A model generated the notes under the pieces. That model saw nothing but the letters and a program-made list of their open reading frames with translations, was not told the origin of the DNA and did not search any database. From the NCBI GenBank assembly GCA_023388995.1, contig JAEWFD010000045.1, forward strand, positions 1 through 64,000: DNA of 64,000 nt, in the 5' to 3' direction. Made by a program: the position numbers and the translations under genes. This document shows positions 1 through 6,683 of the stretch, piece by piece; position 1 is the first letter of the stretch, and each line of letters begins with the position of its first letter. Source of the DNA: Bacillota bacterium (lineage in GTDB: Bacteria > Bacillota_I > Bacilli_A > Erysipelotrichales > Erysipelotrichaceae).

Positions 1-72
1 GGTAACTACGCCCCGAGGGATTTTCACCCTAGATATATGACATGCCCGTCATACTATGAAAAGCTGCCGTAG
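1..72 (+). other. Open frame running in from the left edge, unidentified
   Basis: Frame 1 is open from base 1 to a TAG at 70-72, giving 23 residues rich in aromatic residues with the ending YYEKLP. It could be the last codons of a gene lying to the left, but its end lies inside the hairpin at 60-86, and 23 open codons can arise by chance. I do not recognise the peptide. Confidence 0.2.
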
Positions 73-86
73 CTGGCGGCAGCTTT
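60..86 (-). terminator. Rho-independent terminator after the AraC-GGDEF gene
   Basis: A perfect 10-bp stem (AAAGCTGCCG at 60-69 with its complement at 77-86) encloses a 7-base loop. Read on the minus strand it starts 4 bases after the stop codon of the AraC-GGDEF gene and is followed by TTTTC. Confidence 0.75.
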
Positions 87-90
87 ACGA

Positions 91-918
91 TCACAATAAT
101 CCTATTGCACTGTTCCCTTGGCGTGTAATATCCAGAGAAGCCATCATTTGATCCAAAACTTCTTTGTAACTCAACCCGCCGCCAGGAATTTGACTGATTC
201 CAACACGCATGGCTAATGAAATTTCTTTCTCTTGCACGAGCTCTGTCATTCCATTTTGCGCAGTTATTCTCGCAGCTAAATCCTTGGCATCTGCCAGCTC
301 GCGATAGCCGCTGACCACTGCAAATTCATCACGCCCAACCCGAAATAACAGCATTGTCTCATCAATGCACTCTTCTATCCGCTTTGCAGTACGCGCCAGG
401 ATGATATCGCCTGCAGTATAGCCATAGATCAGATTAATCTGGTGGAATCCGCAGATATCCACGCATAATAGATAGGTATCTTGCATGCTTTTTAACTGAT
501 CATACAACATGCTGATGTCGATTGTCCTGCTTTTTGTCATATTTATCTCTCCTTCTTCAATTAGAATTGCATGGCGCGGAAACAATGCTGTGAAGCGATG
601 TGTTTGGCGGAAATGTGACGGACTGACACCCCAAAAGCGCTGAAATGCACGAGTGAATGCTTCAATCGAATTGTATTGATAGCGGAATGCCAGCTCCGTA
701 ATGGTCTGTTCTGTTCGTAAAAGATTACTCGCCGCAACGCTCAAACGTCGCTTGCGAATATACTCTGCTACAGAATAAGAGAATGCATAACGAAATATTT
801 TTTGTAAACTTGATTCAGAACAAAAACATTGCTTTGCAAGCTCCTTTACATCAATGTCTTCCTCCAGCTGTATTTCTACAGCCTCCAACGCCGCAGCTAA
901 AATATAAACTGATTCCAT
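91..918 (-). CDS. AraC-type HTH regulator fused to a degenerate GGDEF domain
   Basis: This 275-residue protein has an AraC/XylS double helix-turn-helix at about residues 8-105 and a GGDEF-like domain at about 148-270. The AraC domain is at the N-terminus, the reverse of most AraC proteins. The GGDEF part keeps the Asp of the first metal-binding strand (D154, in VDICGF) and the GYTAGD segment. Its signature reads GRDEF (195-199), with Arg in place of the second Gly, so cyclase activity is doubtful; GTP or c-di-GMP sensing is possible. The start at 918 is chosen because AGGTGG lies 6 bases upstream of that ATG, while an in-frame ATG at 948 has no ribosome site. It is a single gene with its own terminator. 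The target genes are unknown. Confidence 0.8.
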   Translation of the reverse strand: MESVYILAAALEAVEIQLEEDIDVKELAKQCFCSESSLQKIFRYAFSYSVAEYIRKRRLSVAASNLLRTEQTITELAFRYQYNSIEAFTRAFQRFWGVSPSHFRQTHRFTALFPRHAILIEEGEINMTKSRTIDISMLYDQLKSMQDTYLLCVDICGFHQINLIYGYTAGDIILARTAKRIEECIDETMLLFRVGRDEFAVVSGYRELADAKDLAARITAQNGMTELVQEKEISLAMRVGISQIPGGGLSYKEVLDQMMASLDITRQGNSAIGLL

Positions 919-945
919 ACGCCACCACCTAACTTTGTCTTTTTG

Positions 946-957
946 CATACCGGTATG
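946..957. promoter_or_regulatory. 12-bp perfect palindrome, possible operator of the AraC-GGDEF gene
   Basis: CATACCGGTATG is a perfect dyad 28 bases upstream of the chosen start of the AraC-GGDEF gene, just downstream of a TATGAT that could be its -10. The position suits an autoregulatory site. AraC proteins usually bind direct repeats, so another regulator may use it. Confidence 0.35.
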
Positions 958-1229
958 GTTGTATCATAACATTGTTGCGAATAGTTTATTTGATTATTTC
1001 GGTATAAAAACATGTTTACTCCTGATATGTGAATACAGAAGCTGATGTATGAATCGCCAGCCATCATCCTCTAGTCGCAATTCCGCATAAAATACATCTA
1101 TTGTTGTTCTATCCTGTTAATTGTGCGAATGGTTTTGAAACTAATTTTTGCATCTGTCTGTTTTAACAATTGGTGTTCATACCCAATGTTTTACCGTTCG
1201 TAAAAAATAAACATTTTTTATAAAAAGGC

Positions 1230-1261
1230 TTGACCGTGCCGTATACGTCTTGGTTTATAAT
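1230..1261 (+). promoter_or_regulatory. MerR-type promoter with a 20-bp spacer
   Basis: TTGACC (1230-1235) and TATAAT (1256-1261) are 20 bp apart. This over-long spacer is typical of promoters that MerR-family activators untwist. An imperfect dyad centred on CGTATACG (1240-1247) fills the spacer, with ACC/GGT arms at its ends. The site lies 24 bases before the merR start and fits autoregulation. Confidence 0.7.
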
Positions 1262-1284
1262 AATAATAATCAAGGAGGAAGTAA

Positions 1285-2334
1285 ATGGAAAAATATCGTG
1301 CAATACCGGAGGGCTATATGCGAATCGGTGAAATGGCTAAAAAGGGGGGTATCACCGTTCGTGCTCTGTCATATTACGATAAAGAAGGCTTACTCACACC
1401 TTCAGCAGAAAGCGAAGGCGGGTATCGACTTTATACCGACAAAGATTTGGCGAAATTGTTACAAATTTTGATGATGAAGAGACTGGGGTTTACGCTTAAT
1501 GAGATAAAAAAGAGAATTATTGCGATGGATACTACTTTTGAAGTTTCAAATGTTCTTACGGAACACGCAACTAATATCCGTAAGGAGATTGACCATTTAA
1601 CGGCATCGCTTAACGCCCTTGAATCGTTAAATGAAGAAATTATACTAATGGATTCTGTTGACTTCAAAAAATTTGCAGATATTCTCGCACATTTACAAAT
1701 GAAAAATGAGCGTTATTGGATTGTAAAATATCTTGATAACGATGTATTTGATACACTGGTATCACATAACGAAGCATGGAACGAAGAAAACGCAGAAAAG
1801 ATGATTGAAGATACAAATAATTTTATTAACGAATCGGCAAGACTTCATTTTGACGGGGTATCTCCCGAAAGTGAGAAAGGACGAAATTTTGCAGAAAGAT
1901 ATTGGAGGTGGATTATGGAAGTGACAGGCGGCGACATGAATTTGGTGAAAAAAATATCCGAACAAACGACAAAAAGCACGTCGGATAAAAAGCATGATGA
2001 ACGAATGGAGAAAGCTATATCATTTATGAAATCATCCCTCGAAATGTACTTTAACAATGGTTTCATTGCTGAGGCAAAAAAACTGCATGATGATGGTGTA
2101 CCGTCCGAAAGTGAGAAAGGACAAGATTTTGCAAAGAGATATTGGCAATGGCTTATGGAGCTTACGGGCGGTGATATGGCAAAACTGCAACAGATGAATG
2201 AGCAGTTTGGAAACAGTGCCGACGACGACAACGAAATCTCTCAAAAATCACAACTATTTATGGGTTCATCATTGCAAATTTATTTTAAAAACTTACAAAA
2301 GGAGAATGAAAATGCACAAACTAGTATCAAATGA
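1285..2334 (+). CDS. MerR family regulator with duplicated TipAS-like effector domain
   Basis: This 349-residue protein has a MerR winged helix-turn-helix at about residues 10-78 and a dimerisation helix at about 85-120. Two copies of a TipAS-like ligand-binding segment follow, at about 180-227 and 260-307. The copies are 80 residues apart and share the core ESEKG, a YW pair, and TGGDM. A third partial copy (SSLQIYF, 328-334) resembles SSLEMYF at 250-256. Known TipAS domains bind thiopeptide-type antibiotics and usually occur once. AAGGAGG lies 5 bases before the ATG. The promoter has the long MerR spacer. The AT-rich codon use and plus orientation differ from the neighbours, suggesting acquisition. 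The start of the next gene overlaps its end. Confidence 0.85.
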   Translation: MEKYRAIPEGYMRIGEMAKKGGITVRALSYYDKEGLLTPSAESEGGYRLYTDKDLAKLLQILMMKRLGFTLNEIKKRIIAMDTTFEVSNVLTEHATNIRKEIDHLTASLNALESLNEEIILMDSVDFKKFADILAHLQMKNERYWIVKYLDNDVFDTLVSHNEAWNEENAEKMIEDTNNFINESARLHFDGVSPESEKGRNFAERYWRWIMEVTGGDMNLVKKISEQTTKSTSDKKHDERMEKAISFMKSSLEMYFNNGFIAEAKKLHDDGVPSESEKGQDFAKRYWQWLMELTGGDMAKLQQMNEQFGNSADDDNEISQKSQLFMGSSLQIYFKNLQKENENAQTSIK

Positions 2335-2788
2335 AAAACTAAGGTTTTTTACCAAAGTAACGATAGCACACGTCATTACTTACTTTGTCTGCGGACTAAT
2401 CGCTTATAACCTATTTAACTATAGAGATTTTGTAGAACTCATAGGTTTTAGACCTATGGAAGAAATCACACCGGCAACGATTATATTCGGGCAAATAATT
2501 AGAGGTCTTTTATTCGGTTTTGTTATTTGGTGGATTAAAGATAGCGTTATTGGTAAAAAACGGGGCTGGTTAAAGTTATGGGGTATTCTTCTAATACTTG
2601 GTTTCTTAAACACTTACGGACCAAATTCGGGTTCTATCGAAGGAATGATTTATCTTGACCTTTCTAACTCTGCCGATCTGCCCATTCATACTTTATTAAG
2701 CCTTCTTGAAATAACATTTCAACCGCTGTTGTTCAGCCTAATAGTAACTTTTCGAAGAAAAAGTGAAAAACAAAAAGATATCTATTGA
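2312..2788 (+). CDS. Four-helix membrane protein of unknown function
   Basis: This 158-residue protein shows four likely membrane helices, at about residues 12-32, 51-71, 78-95 and 120-142, and a basic C-terminus. I do not recognise the family. The start at 2312 is chosen because AAAGGAG ends 7 bases upstream; the upstream in-frame ATG at 2306 is too close to that site. The gene overlaps the end of merR by 23 bases, so translation is probably coupled. A strong terminator follows, making a two-gene unit. A transporter or immunity role linked to the ligand sensed by the MerR protein is plausible but is inference from position only. Confidence 0.65.
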   Translation: MHKLVSNEKLRFFTKVTIAHVITYFVCGLIAYNLFNYRDFVELIGFRPMEEITPATIIFGQIIRGLLFGFVIWWIKDSVIGKKRGWLKLWGILLILGFLNTYGPNSGSIEGMIYLDLSNSADLPIHTLLSLLEITFQPLLFSLIVTFRRKSEKQKDIY

Positions 2789-2804
2789 AATATTATGTTG
2801 ATTG

Positions 2805-2871
2805 CACCTACTTTCTCTTTGTTGTTAGCTGCCAGGACAACTTAAGTTTTATCGAAAGTAGGTGTTTTTTT
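2805..2871 (+). terminator. Rho-independent terminator of the merR unit
   Basis: CACCTACTTTC (2805-2815) pairs perfectly with 2854-2864 and is followed by seven T. The 38-base loop contains a second small GTTGT/ACAAC stem, so the structure is a long two-part hairpin. Confidence 0.8.
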
Positions 2872-2920
2872 AAACTAGAAGTCTCGTATTACATCCATAG
2901 CATAAGGTATCTGCTTTGCA

Positions 2921-2951
2921 ATAAAAATAATCAGGTTTGCACCTGATTATT
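2921..2951 (-). terminator. Rho-independent terminator of guaB
   Basis: An 11-bp perfect stem (AATAATCAGGT at 2926-2936 with 2941-2951) and TTGC loop is followed, on the minus strand, by a T-rich tail. It overlaps the guaB stop codon. Confidence 0.8.
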
Positions 2952-4452
2952 GATTAAATGATTTGCTGTCTTTTACGATTACGTCGTGCGCTCCGCCTTC
3001 CACAATGCTGGTAGCCGAAACTAAAGTCAATCTTGCTTTTTCCTGCAACTCAGCAATCGACAAGGCGCCGCAGTTGCACATCGCTGATTTAACTTTGCTA
3101 AGAGTCTGAAGCACATTATCTTTCAGTGGTCCGGCATATGGCACATAGGAATCCACACCCTCTTCGAAAGACAATTTGCTTCCGCCTCCTAAGTCATACC
3201 GCTGCCAGTTGCGGGCACGGTTGCTGCCTTCGCCCCAATACTCTTTTACGAAATTGCCATTGATCGTTAGTTTCGCTGTCGGACTTTCCTCAAAGCGGCT
3301 GAAGTAGCGGCCCAGCATCACAAAATCGGCACCCATTGCCAAAGCCAGCGTAATATGATAGTCGTGCACAATCCCGCCATCAGAGCAAATCGGAATATAA
3401 ATGCCCGTCTCAGCAAAATATTCATCACGCGCCTTCGCAACTTCAATTACTGATGTTGCCTGCCCACGCCCAATTCCCTTCGTTTCACGGGTGATGCAGA
3501 TAGATCCGCCGCCAATACCAACCTTGATAAAATCAGCACCAGCTTCAGCCAGAAAGCGGAAACCTTCGCGATCTACAATATTGCCAGCTCCAATTTTTAC
3601 GCGGTCGCCAAATTTAGCTCTTACATATGCCATCGTTTCCTTCTGCCATTCGGAAAAACCTTCAGAGGAATCAATGCACAATACATCCACACCAGCCTCA
3701 ACCAATGCAGGAACCCGTTCTTCATAGTCACGAGTATTAATCCCCGCACCTACCACATAACGCTTATGGGAATCCAATAGTTCATTGGGATTTTCTTTAT
3801 GAGAATCATAATCCTTGCGGAATACCAAATAACATAATCGCTGCTTTTCATCAATTACCGGCAAAGCATTCAATTTATGCTCCCAGATTAAATCATTGCA
3901 TTGCGATAAGGTGTCACCTTCTTTGGCATAAATCAGATGTGAGAATGGAGTCATGAAGTCTGCTACTTTGGTAGTCAACGGCATCCTTGAAATGCGATAG
4001 TCACGACTCGTAACAATTCCCAGCAGTTTGCCATCTGACGCCCCATTCTCCGTAACTGCCATCGTCGAATGCCCTGTTTTATCCAGCAAAGCCAGTACAT
4101 CTGCAAGCGTTTGATCATGGCGAATATTAGAATCACTCAGCACAAATCCCGCTTTATGATTCTTAACACGATTAACCATGGCAACCTGACTTTCAATGGA
4201 TTGCGATCCAAAGATAAAAGAAACGCCACCTTCTTTTGCCAAAGCAACAGCTAAGCGGTCATCTGACACCGATTGCATGATTGCTGACACCAATGGAATA
4301 TTCATGGTAATTTCTGATACTTCTCCTTTTTTGAATTTTACCAGCGGTGTCTTCAAACTGACGCTGCCAGGTACACAATCACAAGAAGAATATCCAGGTA
4401 CCAGAAGGTACTCACTAAAGGTATGGGAAGGTTCGTTATAATAGATAGCCAT
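2947..4452 (-). CDS. guaB: IMP dehydrogenase
   Basis: It oxidises IMP to XMP with NAD, the committed step to guanine nucleotides, in the cytoplasm. The TIM barrel is interrupted at about residues 100-220 by a CBS pair. The catalytic loop GGGSICITRE carries the nucleophilic Cys near residue 320, and the flap has the RNWQRYDLG segment with the Arg-Tyr pair. The protein has 501 residues. The ATG at 4452 is preferred over the in-frame TTG at 4458, because AAGGAGA is 7 bases upstream of the ATG. The whole sequence resembles, from memory, the Tritrichomonas foetus enzyme more than classic bacterial GuaB. It is a single gene with its own promoter and terminator. Confidence 0.95.
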   Translation of the reverse strand: MAIYYNEPSHTFSEYLLVPGYSSCDCVPGSVSLKTPLVKFKKGEVSEITMNIPLVSAIMQSVSDDRLAVALAKEGGVSFIFGSQSIESQVAMVNRVKNHKAGFVLSDSNIRHDQTLADVLALLDKTGHSTMAVTENGASDGKLLGIVTSRDYRISRMPLTTKVADFMTPFSHLIYAKEGDTLSQCNDLIWEHKLNALPVIDEKQRLCYLVFRKDYDSHKENPNELLDSHKRYVVGAGINTRDYEERVPALVEAGVDVLCIDSSEGFSEWQKETMAYVRAKFGDRVKIGAGNIVDREGFRFLAEAGADFIKVGIGGGSICITRETKGIGRGQATSVIEVAKARDEYFAETGIYIPICSDGGIVHDYHITLALAMGADFVMLGRYFSRFEESPTAKLTINGNFVKEYWGEGSNRARNWQRYDLGGGSKLSFEEGVDSYVPYAGPLKDNVLQTLSKVKSAMCNCGALSIAELQEKARLTLVSATSIVEGGAHDVIVKDSKSFNQ

Positions 4453-4481
4453 GTTCAATCTCCTTTTTCATAGTTTGCACT

Positions 4482-4509
4482 ATTATAAGGGATTCTCGCA
4501 AAAATTCAA
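4482..4509 (-). promoter_or_regulatory. Sigma-A promoter of guaB
   Basis: On the minus strand TTGAAT (4504-4509) and TATAAT (4482-4487) are 16 bp apart, 30 bases upstream of the guaB start codon. No purine riboswitch is visible in the short leader. Confidence 0.65.
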
Positions 4510-4545
4510 CCTCTGATGATAGGAAAATGCTAAATAACGCAATTA

Positions 4546-5352
4546 TCAAGCTCGAACTAAGATTTTTGTTTCCACATAAACTGCCAGTCCATCTTCTTCA
4601 TTGCTTAAAGTAAGTACATCTGCTGCCTGTTTTGCTCGTTCACTTCCATTGGCCATGCAAACACCAATACCCGCATCCCGCAGCATCTCTAAATCATTGT
4701 CATGATCGCCAAAAACAACAACATCTTGCATCGTGTATCCCCGCATCGCACAGATTTGCGAGATACCCAAGCTTTTGGAAGCATTTGCATTCATCCATTC
4801 AAACAAGTAGCCGCTGCTTTGGAAACCATTCACTTGTGGAAGGGAAAGCAATTCTGCTCTTGCTGCGACATCTGCCATCAGGTGCGGTTCACACATAATC
4901 AGCAATTTGGTTTGCGGCTTTGTATACATGGTTTCATAATCGCAAACGACAAAATCAAAACCAACCTGACTAGCCAGTTTGTGCAAGAAGGCATTTTGGC
5001 GATTGGCATAAAGGACTTCACCTTTATAAATGCCAAACGTCACATCCAATCCATTATAGTAATTTACAATTGCGCGAATAGAATTTCCGTCAAGAAGATG
5101 CTGCTCAATTTTTTTATCTTGCATCACATCATATAATTGCACGCCATTCATTCCCACCAAACAATCACAATATTCCCGGATACCCCAGCGTTCCAGCATA
5201 TGATATACACCAATGAGCGGTCGTCCGGTGGCAATCCCAAACTGGATTCCCTGTTCCTTTAATGACCGAATCGCAGCTATATTGCGCTCGCTTACTGTTT
5301 TATCTTCCCGTAATAACGTTCCATCCAAGTCTGTCATAACCAATCGAATCAT
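4546..5352 (-). CDS. Cof-type HAD-superfamily phosphatase
   Basis: This 268-residue cytoplasmic hydrolase belongs to the Cof/YidA subfamily (IIB cap) of HAD phosphatases. Motif I is DLDGTL at residues 8-13, motif II lies in the ATGR segment, and motif IV is GDHDND at about 218-223, with Asp in place of the more common Asn after GD. Family members dephosphorylate sugar phosphates, pyridoxal phosphate or FMN precursors, and the substrate cannot be read from sequence. It is preceded by its own sigma-A promoter and forms a single-gene unit. Confidence 0.9.
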   Translation of the reverse strand: MIRLVMTDLDGTLLREDKTVSERNIAAIRSLKEQGIQFGIATGRPLIGVYHMLERWGIREYCDCLVGMNGVQLYDVMQDKKIEQHLLDGNSIRAIVNYYNGLDVTFGIYKGEVLYANRQNAFLHKLASQVGFDFVVCDYETMYTKPQTKLLIMCEPHLMADVAARAELLSLPQVNGFQSSGYLFEWMNANASKSLGISQICAMRGYTMQDVVVFGDHDNDLEMLRDAGIGVCMANGSERAKQAADVLTLSNEEDGLAVYVETKILVRA

Positions 5353-5378
5353 AATTAACCCTCTGTTTCTTCCCTTCT

Positions 5379-5407
5379 ATTATACTAAAATACTTCCGAA
5401 AAGACAA
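5379..5407 (-). promoter_or_regulatory. Sigma-A promoter of the HAD phosphatase gene
   Basis: TTGTCT (5402-5407) and TATAAT (5379-5384) on the minus strand are separated by 17 bp, 26 bases before the start codon. Confidence 0.65.
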
Positions 5408-5431
5408 AGAACCGTTGTCACGGTCCTTTTG
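5407..5431 (-). terminator. Probable terminator of the spore-protein-like pair
   Basis: AAAGAACCGT (5407-5416) pairs imperfectly with 5420-5429 just past the stop codon of the gene ending at 5432. The T tract on the minus strand is short and interrupted. The -35 box of the next gene touches this hairpin. Confidence 0.5.
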
Positions 5432-5764
5432 CTATTTTTCAAATCGATTGGAATCGTTTTTCAAGAACTCATAATTCATGGCATTTTTCTTGGCATTGCC
5501 ATGTGTTTGATCTTTACCTAGTTCCACATCTTTTCGTTGCTGTTTTACTTGATTCACATGCTTGGCATACTGAACACCATATTCATTCGCAAGTTCAATA
5601 TCCTTATGATTCTGGACCTCACGCTTCTTTTGATCCATATCTTTCGGCGCTTGTTTCCACTGTTTTTGCTGCTCCAAAGCAAATTCCTGATCATATTTAG
5701 AAATTTGATTTTGGGGTTGCTTCTGCTTTTGGGTTTTTATGTTTGCTTTTTGCTTGTTTTCCAT
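5432..5764 (-). CDS. Gln/Lys-rich small protein resembling small acid-soluble spore proteins
   Basis: This 110-residue hydrophilic protein is rich in Gln, Lys and Asn and has no hydrophobic core. EFALE (27-31) and ELANEYG (57-63) resemble the germination-protease sites of gamma-type (EFASE) and alpha/beta-type (E-I/V-A-S/N-E) small acid-soluble spore proteins. Between and after them lies a Lys/Gln-rich stretch like the spacers of SspE. The ATG at 5764 is taken as start, since an in-frame TTG at 5770 lies too close to the preceding stop. It begins 7 bases after the repeat-protein gene stops, in the same transcript. Family membership is inferred from motifs only and cannot be called certain. 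Confidence 0.6.
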   Translation of the reverse strand: MENKQKANIKTQKQKQPQNQISKYDQEFALEQQKQWKQAPKDMDQKKREVQNHKDIELANEYGVQYAKHVNQVKQQRKDVELGKDQTHGNAKKNAMNYEFLKNDSNRFEK

Positions 5765-5771
5765 ATCCAAA

Positions 5772-6389
5772 CTACTTTCTGTTTTGGTTATTTGGGTAGT
5801 CGTTTTTCTGATCTGATTGCTTTTGGCTATTTCTTTGATCCTTGGTTTGATCTTTGTTTTGGTTACGCAGACGATTGTCTAAGTCATTGGAGAATTCTAA
5901 ACGATCATTTCGTTGGTTGCGGTTTTGCTCGTTTCGTTGCTCTCTGTTTTCGTTGCGTAAACGGTTGTCTAAATCGTTGGAGAATTCTAAACGATCATTT
6001 CGCTGGTTGCGGTTTTGGTCGTTTCGTTGCTCTCTGTTTTCGTTGCGTAAACGGTTGTCCAAGTCATTAGAAAATTCTAAACGATCATTTCGTTGGTTGC
6101 GGTTTTGGTCGTTTCTTTGTTCTCTGTTTTGGTTGCGTAAACGATCATTTAAGTCATTGGAGAACTCTAAACGGTCATTTTGCTGATTGCGGTTGCGATC
6201 ATCCAATTGATTGCGATCTTGGCGATTGCGCTCGATTTGTTCTTGCATCCGGCTTCCTAATTCATTAGCCATTTCGAGATCAAAATTGCGATTTTGGTTA
6301 TTTTGACGATTTTGGTCCGGTCTGTTTTGATTTTGTCGTAGTGATTGGTTACGATCTTGGTTATTGTTGCGATCTGATTGGTTATTCAT
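5772..6389 (-). CDS. Asn/Gln/Arg/Asp-rich 30-residue-repeat protein, SASP-like
   Basis: This 205-residue protein is built almost wholly of Asn, Gln, Arg and Asp. Residues 71-160 are three exact-length 30-residue repeats, with a partial fourth at 161-180. Every repeat contains LEFSND, and residues 38-45 read LEMANELG. These resemble the protease-cleaved EFASE and E-I/V-A-S/N-E-L/F-G motifs of spore storage and DNA-binding proteins. The start at 6389 follows GAGGTG by 6 bases; upstream in-frame ATGs have no ribosome site and the first lies inside the promoter. The promoter resembles a forespore (sigma-F/G) one. An amino-acid reservoir or spore-core protein is inferred. The family is not one I can name. 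Confidence 0.65.
   Translation of the reverse strand: MNNQSDRNNNQDRNQSLRQNQNRPDQNRQNNQNRNFDLEMANELGSRMQEQIERNRQDRNQLDDRNRNQQNDRLEFSNDLNDRLRNQNREQRNDQNRNQRNDRLEFSNDLDNRLRNENREQRNDQNRNQRNDRLEFSNDLDNRLRNENREQRNEQNRNQRNDRLEFSNDLDNRLRNQNKDQTKDQRNSQKQSDQKNDYPNNQNRK
5850..6179 (-). repeat. 90-bp coding tandem repeat (about 3.7 copies)
   Basis: Units lie at 6090-6179, 6000-6089 and 5910-5999, with a partial copy at 5850-5909. All are in frame and exactly 90 bp. Copies two and three are nearly identical in DNA, differing at only a few bases, which suggests recent unequal recombination. Copy one is the most diverged. Confidence 0.9.
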
Positions 6390-6406
6390 TTTTTTCACCT
6401 CGCTCA

Positions 6407-6436
6407 TAGTATAATCAGCACCAATCAATGTATACA
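6407..6436 (-). promoter_or_regulatory. Sigma-F/sigma-G-like forespore promoter
   Basis: On the minus strand TGTATA (6431-6436) and TATACTA (6407-6413) are separated by exactly 17 bp. Each differs by one base from the Bacillus sigma-G consensus TGAATA and CATACTA. The -10 lies 17 bases before the repeat-protein start codon. Confidence 0.55.
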
Positions 6437-6574
6437 AAAATCAAGTGTAAACCGATGATCTGGCAAAACAATGAACGTTCTGTTCTTAACTCAAAATTTC
6501 ATCTATTTCTTTAAGAAGTAACAAACAAATTTGCTGCTATAAGGGCATTTATGATACATAGCCGCTGTAACGCA

Positions 6575-6600
6575 AAAAGGAACCTTTTAGATTCCCTTTT
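6575..6600 (-). terminator. Possible terminator of the VTC-DUF4956-CotH operon
   Basis: An 8-bp stem with one G-T pair (AAAAGG arms) lies about 85 bases past the CotH stop codon, followed by T on the minus strand. The stem is modest. Confidence 0.4.
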
Positions 6601-6634
6601 GATATCCGTCATTGAAATAACGAACACTAGCATA

Positions 6635-6670
6635 ATGGTTGCTCAGATTTTTTTGATCAGTTGCAACCAT
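6635..6670. repeat. Inverted repeat downstream of cotH
   Basis: ATGGTTGC (6635-6642) and its exact complement (6663-6670) flank a 20-base loop containing a run of seven T and a second GATCA-type pairing. It starts 14 bases after the CotH stop codon. It could be a weak terminator or an mRNA 3'-end stabiliser. Confidence 0.5.
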
Positions 6671-6683
6671 GAATCGTTTATAG

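Larger units (their letters stand above)
919..1284. other. Intergenic region between two divergent regulators
   Basis: This 366-bp AT-rich gap separates the AraC-GGDEF gene from the merR gene. The left end carries a 12-bp palindrome and the right end a MerR-type promoter; both are listed separately. Nothing recognisable lies between about 960 and 1225: no sizeable ORF, no RNA gene and no clear repeat. Confidence 0.6.

Noticed and set aside
1762..2244. Minus-strand frames of 70-128 residues opposite merR
   Set aside because: They mirror the duplicated TipAS-like repeats, and none has a ribosome site.
5850..6179. CRISPR-like array from regularly spaced repeats
   Set aside because: The whole 90-bp unit repeats with no unique spacers, and it is an in-frame coding repeat; no cas genes are near.
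5537..6186. Plus-strand frames of 177 and 110 residues opposite the repeat protein
   Set aside because: They are mirror readings of the low-complexity 90-bp repeats, with no ribosome site; the minus frame has promoter, ribosome site and motifs.
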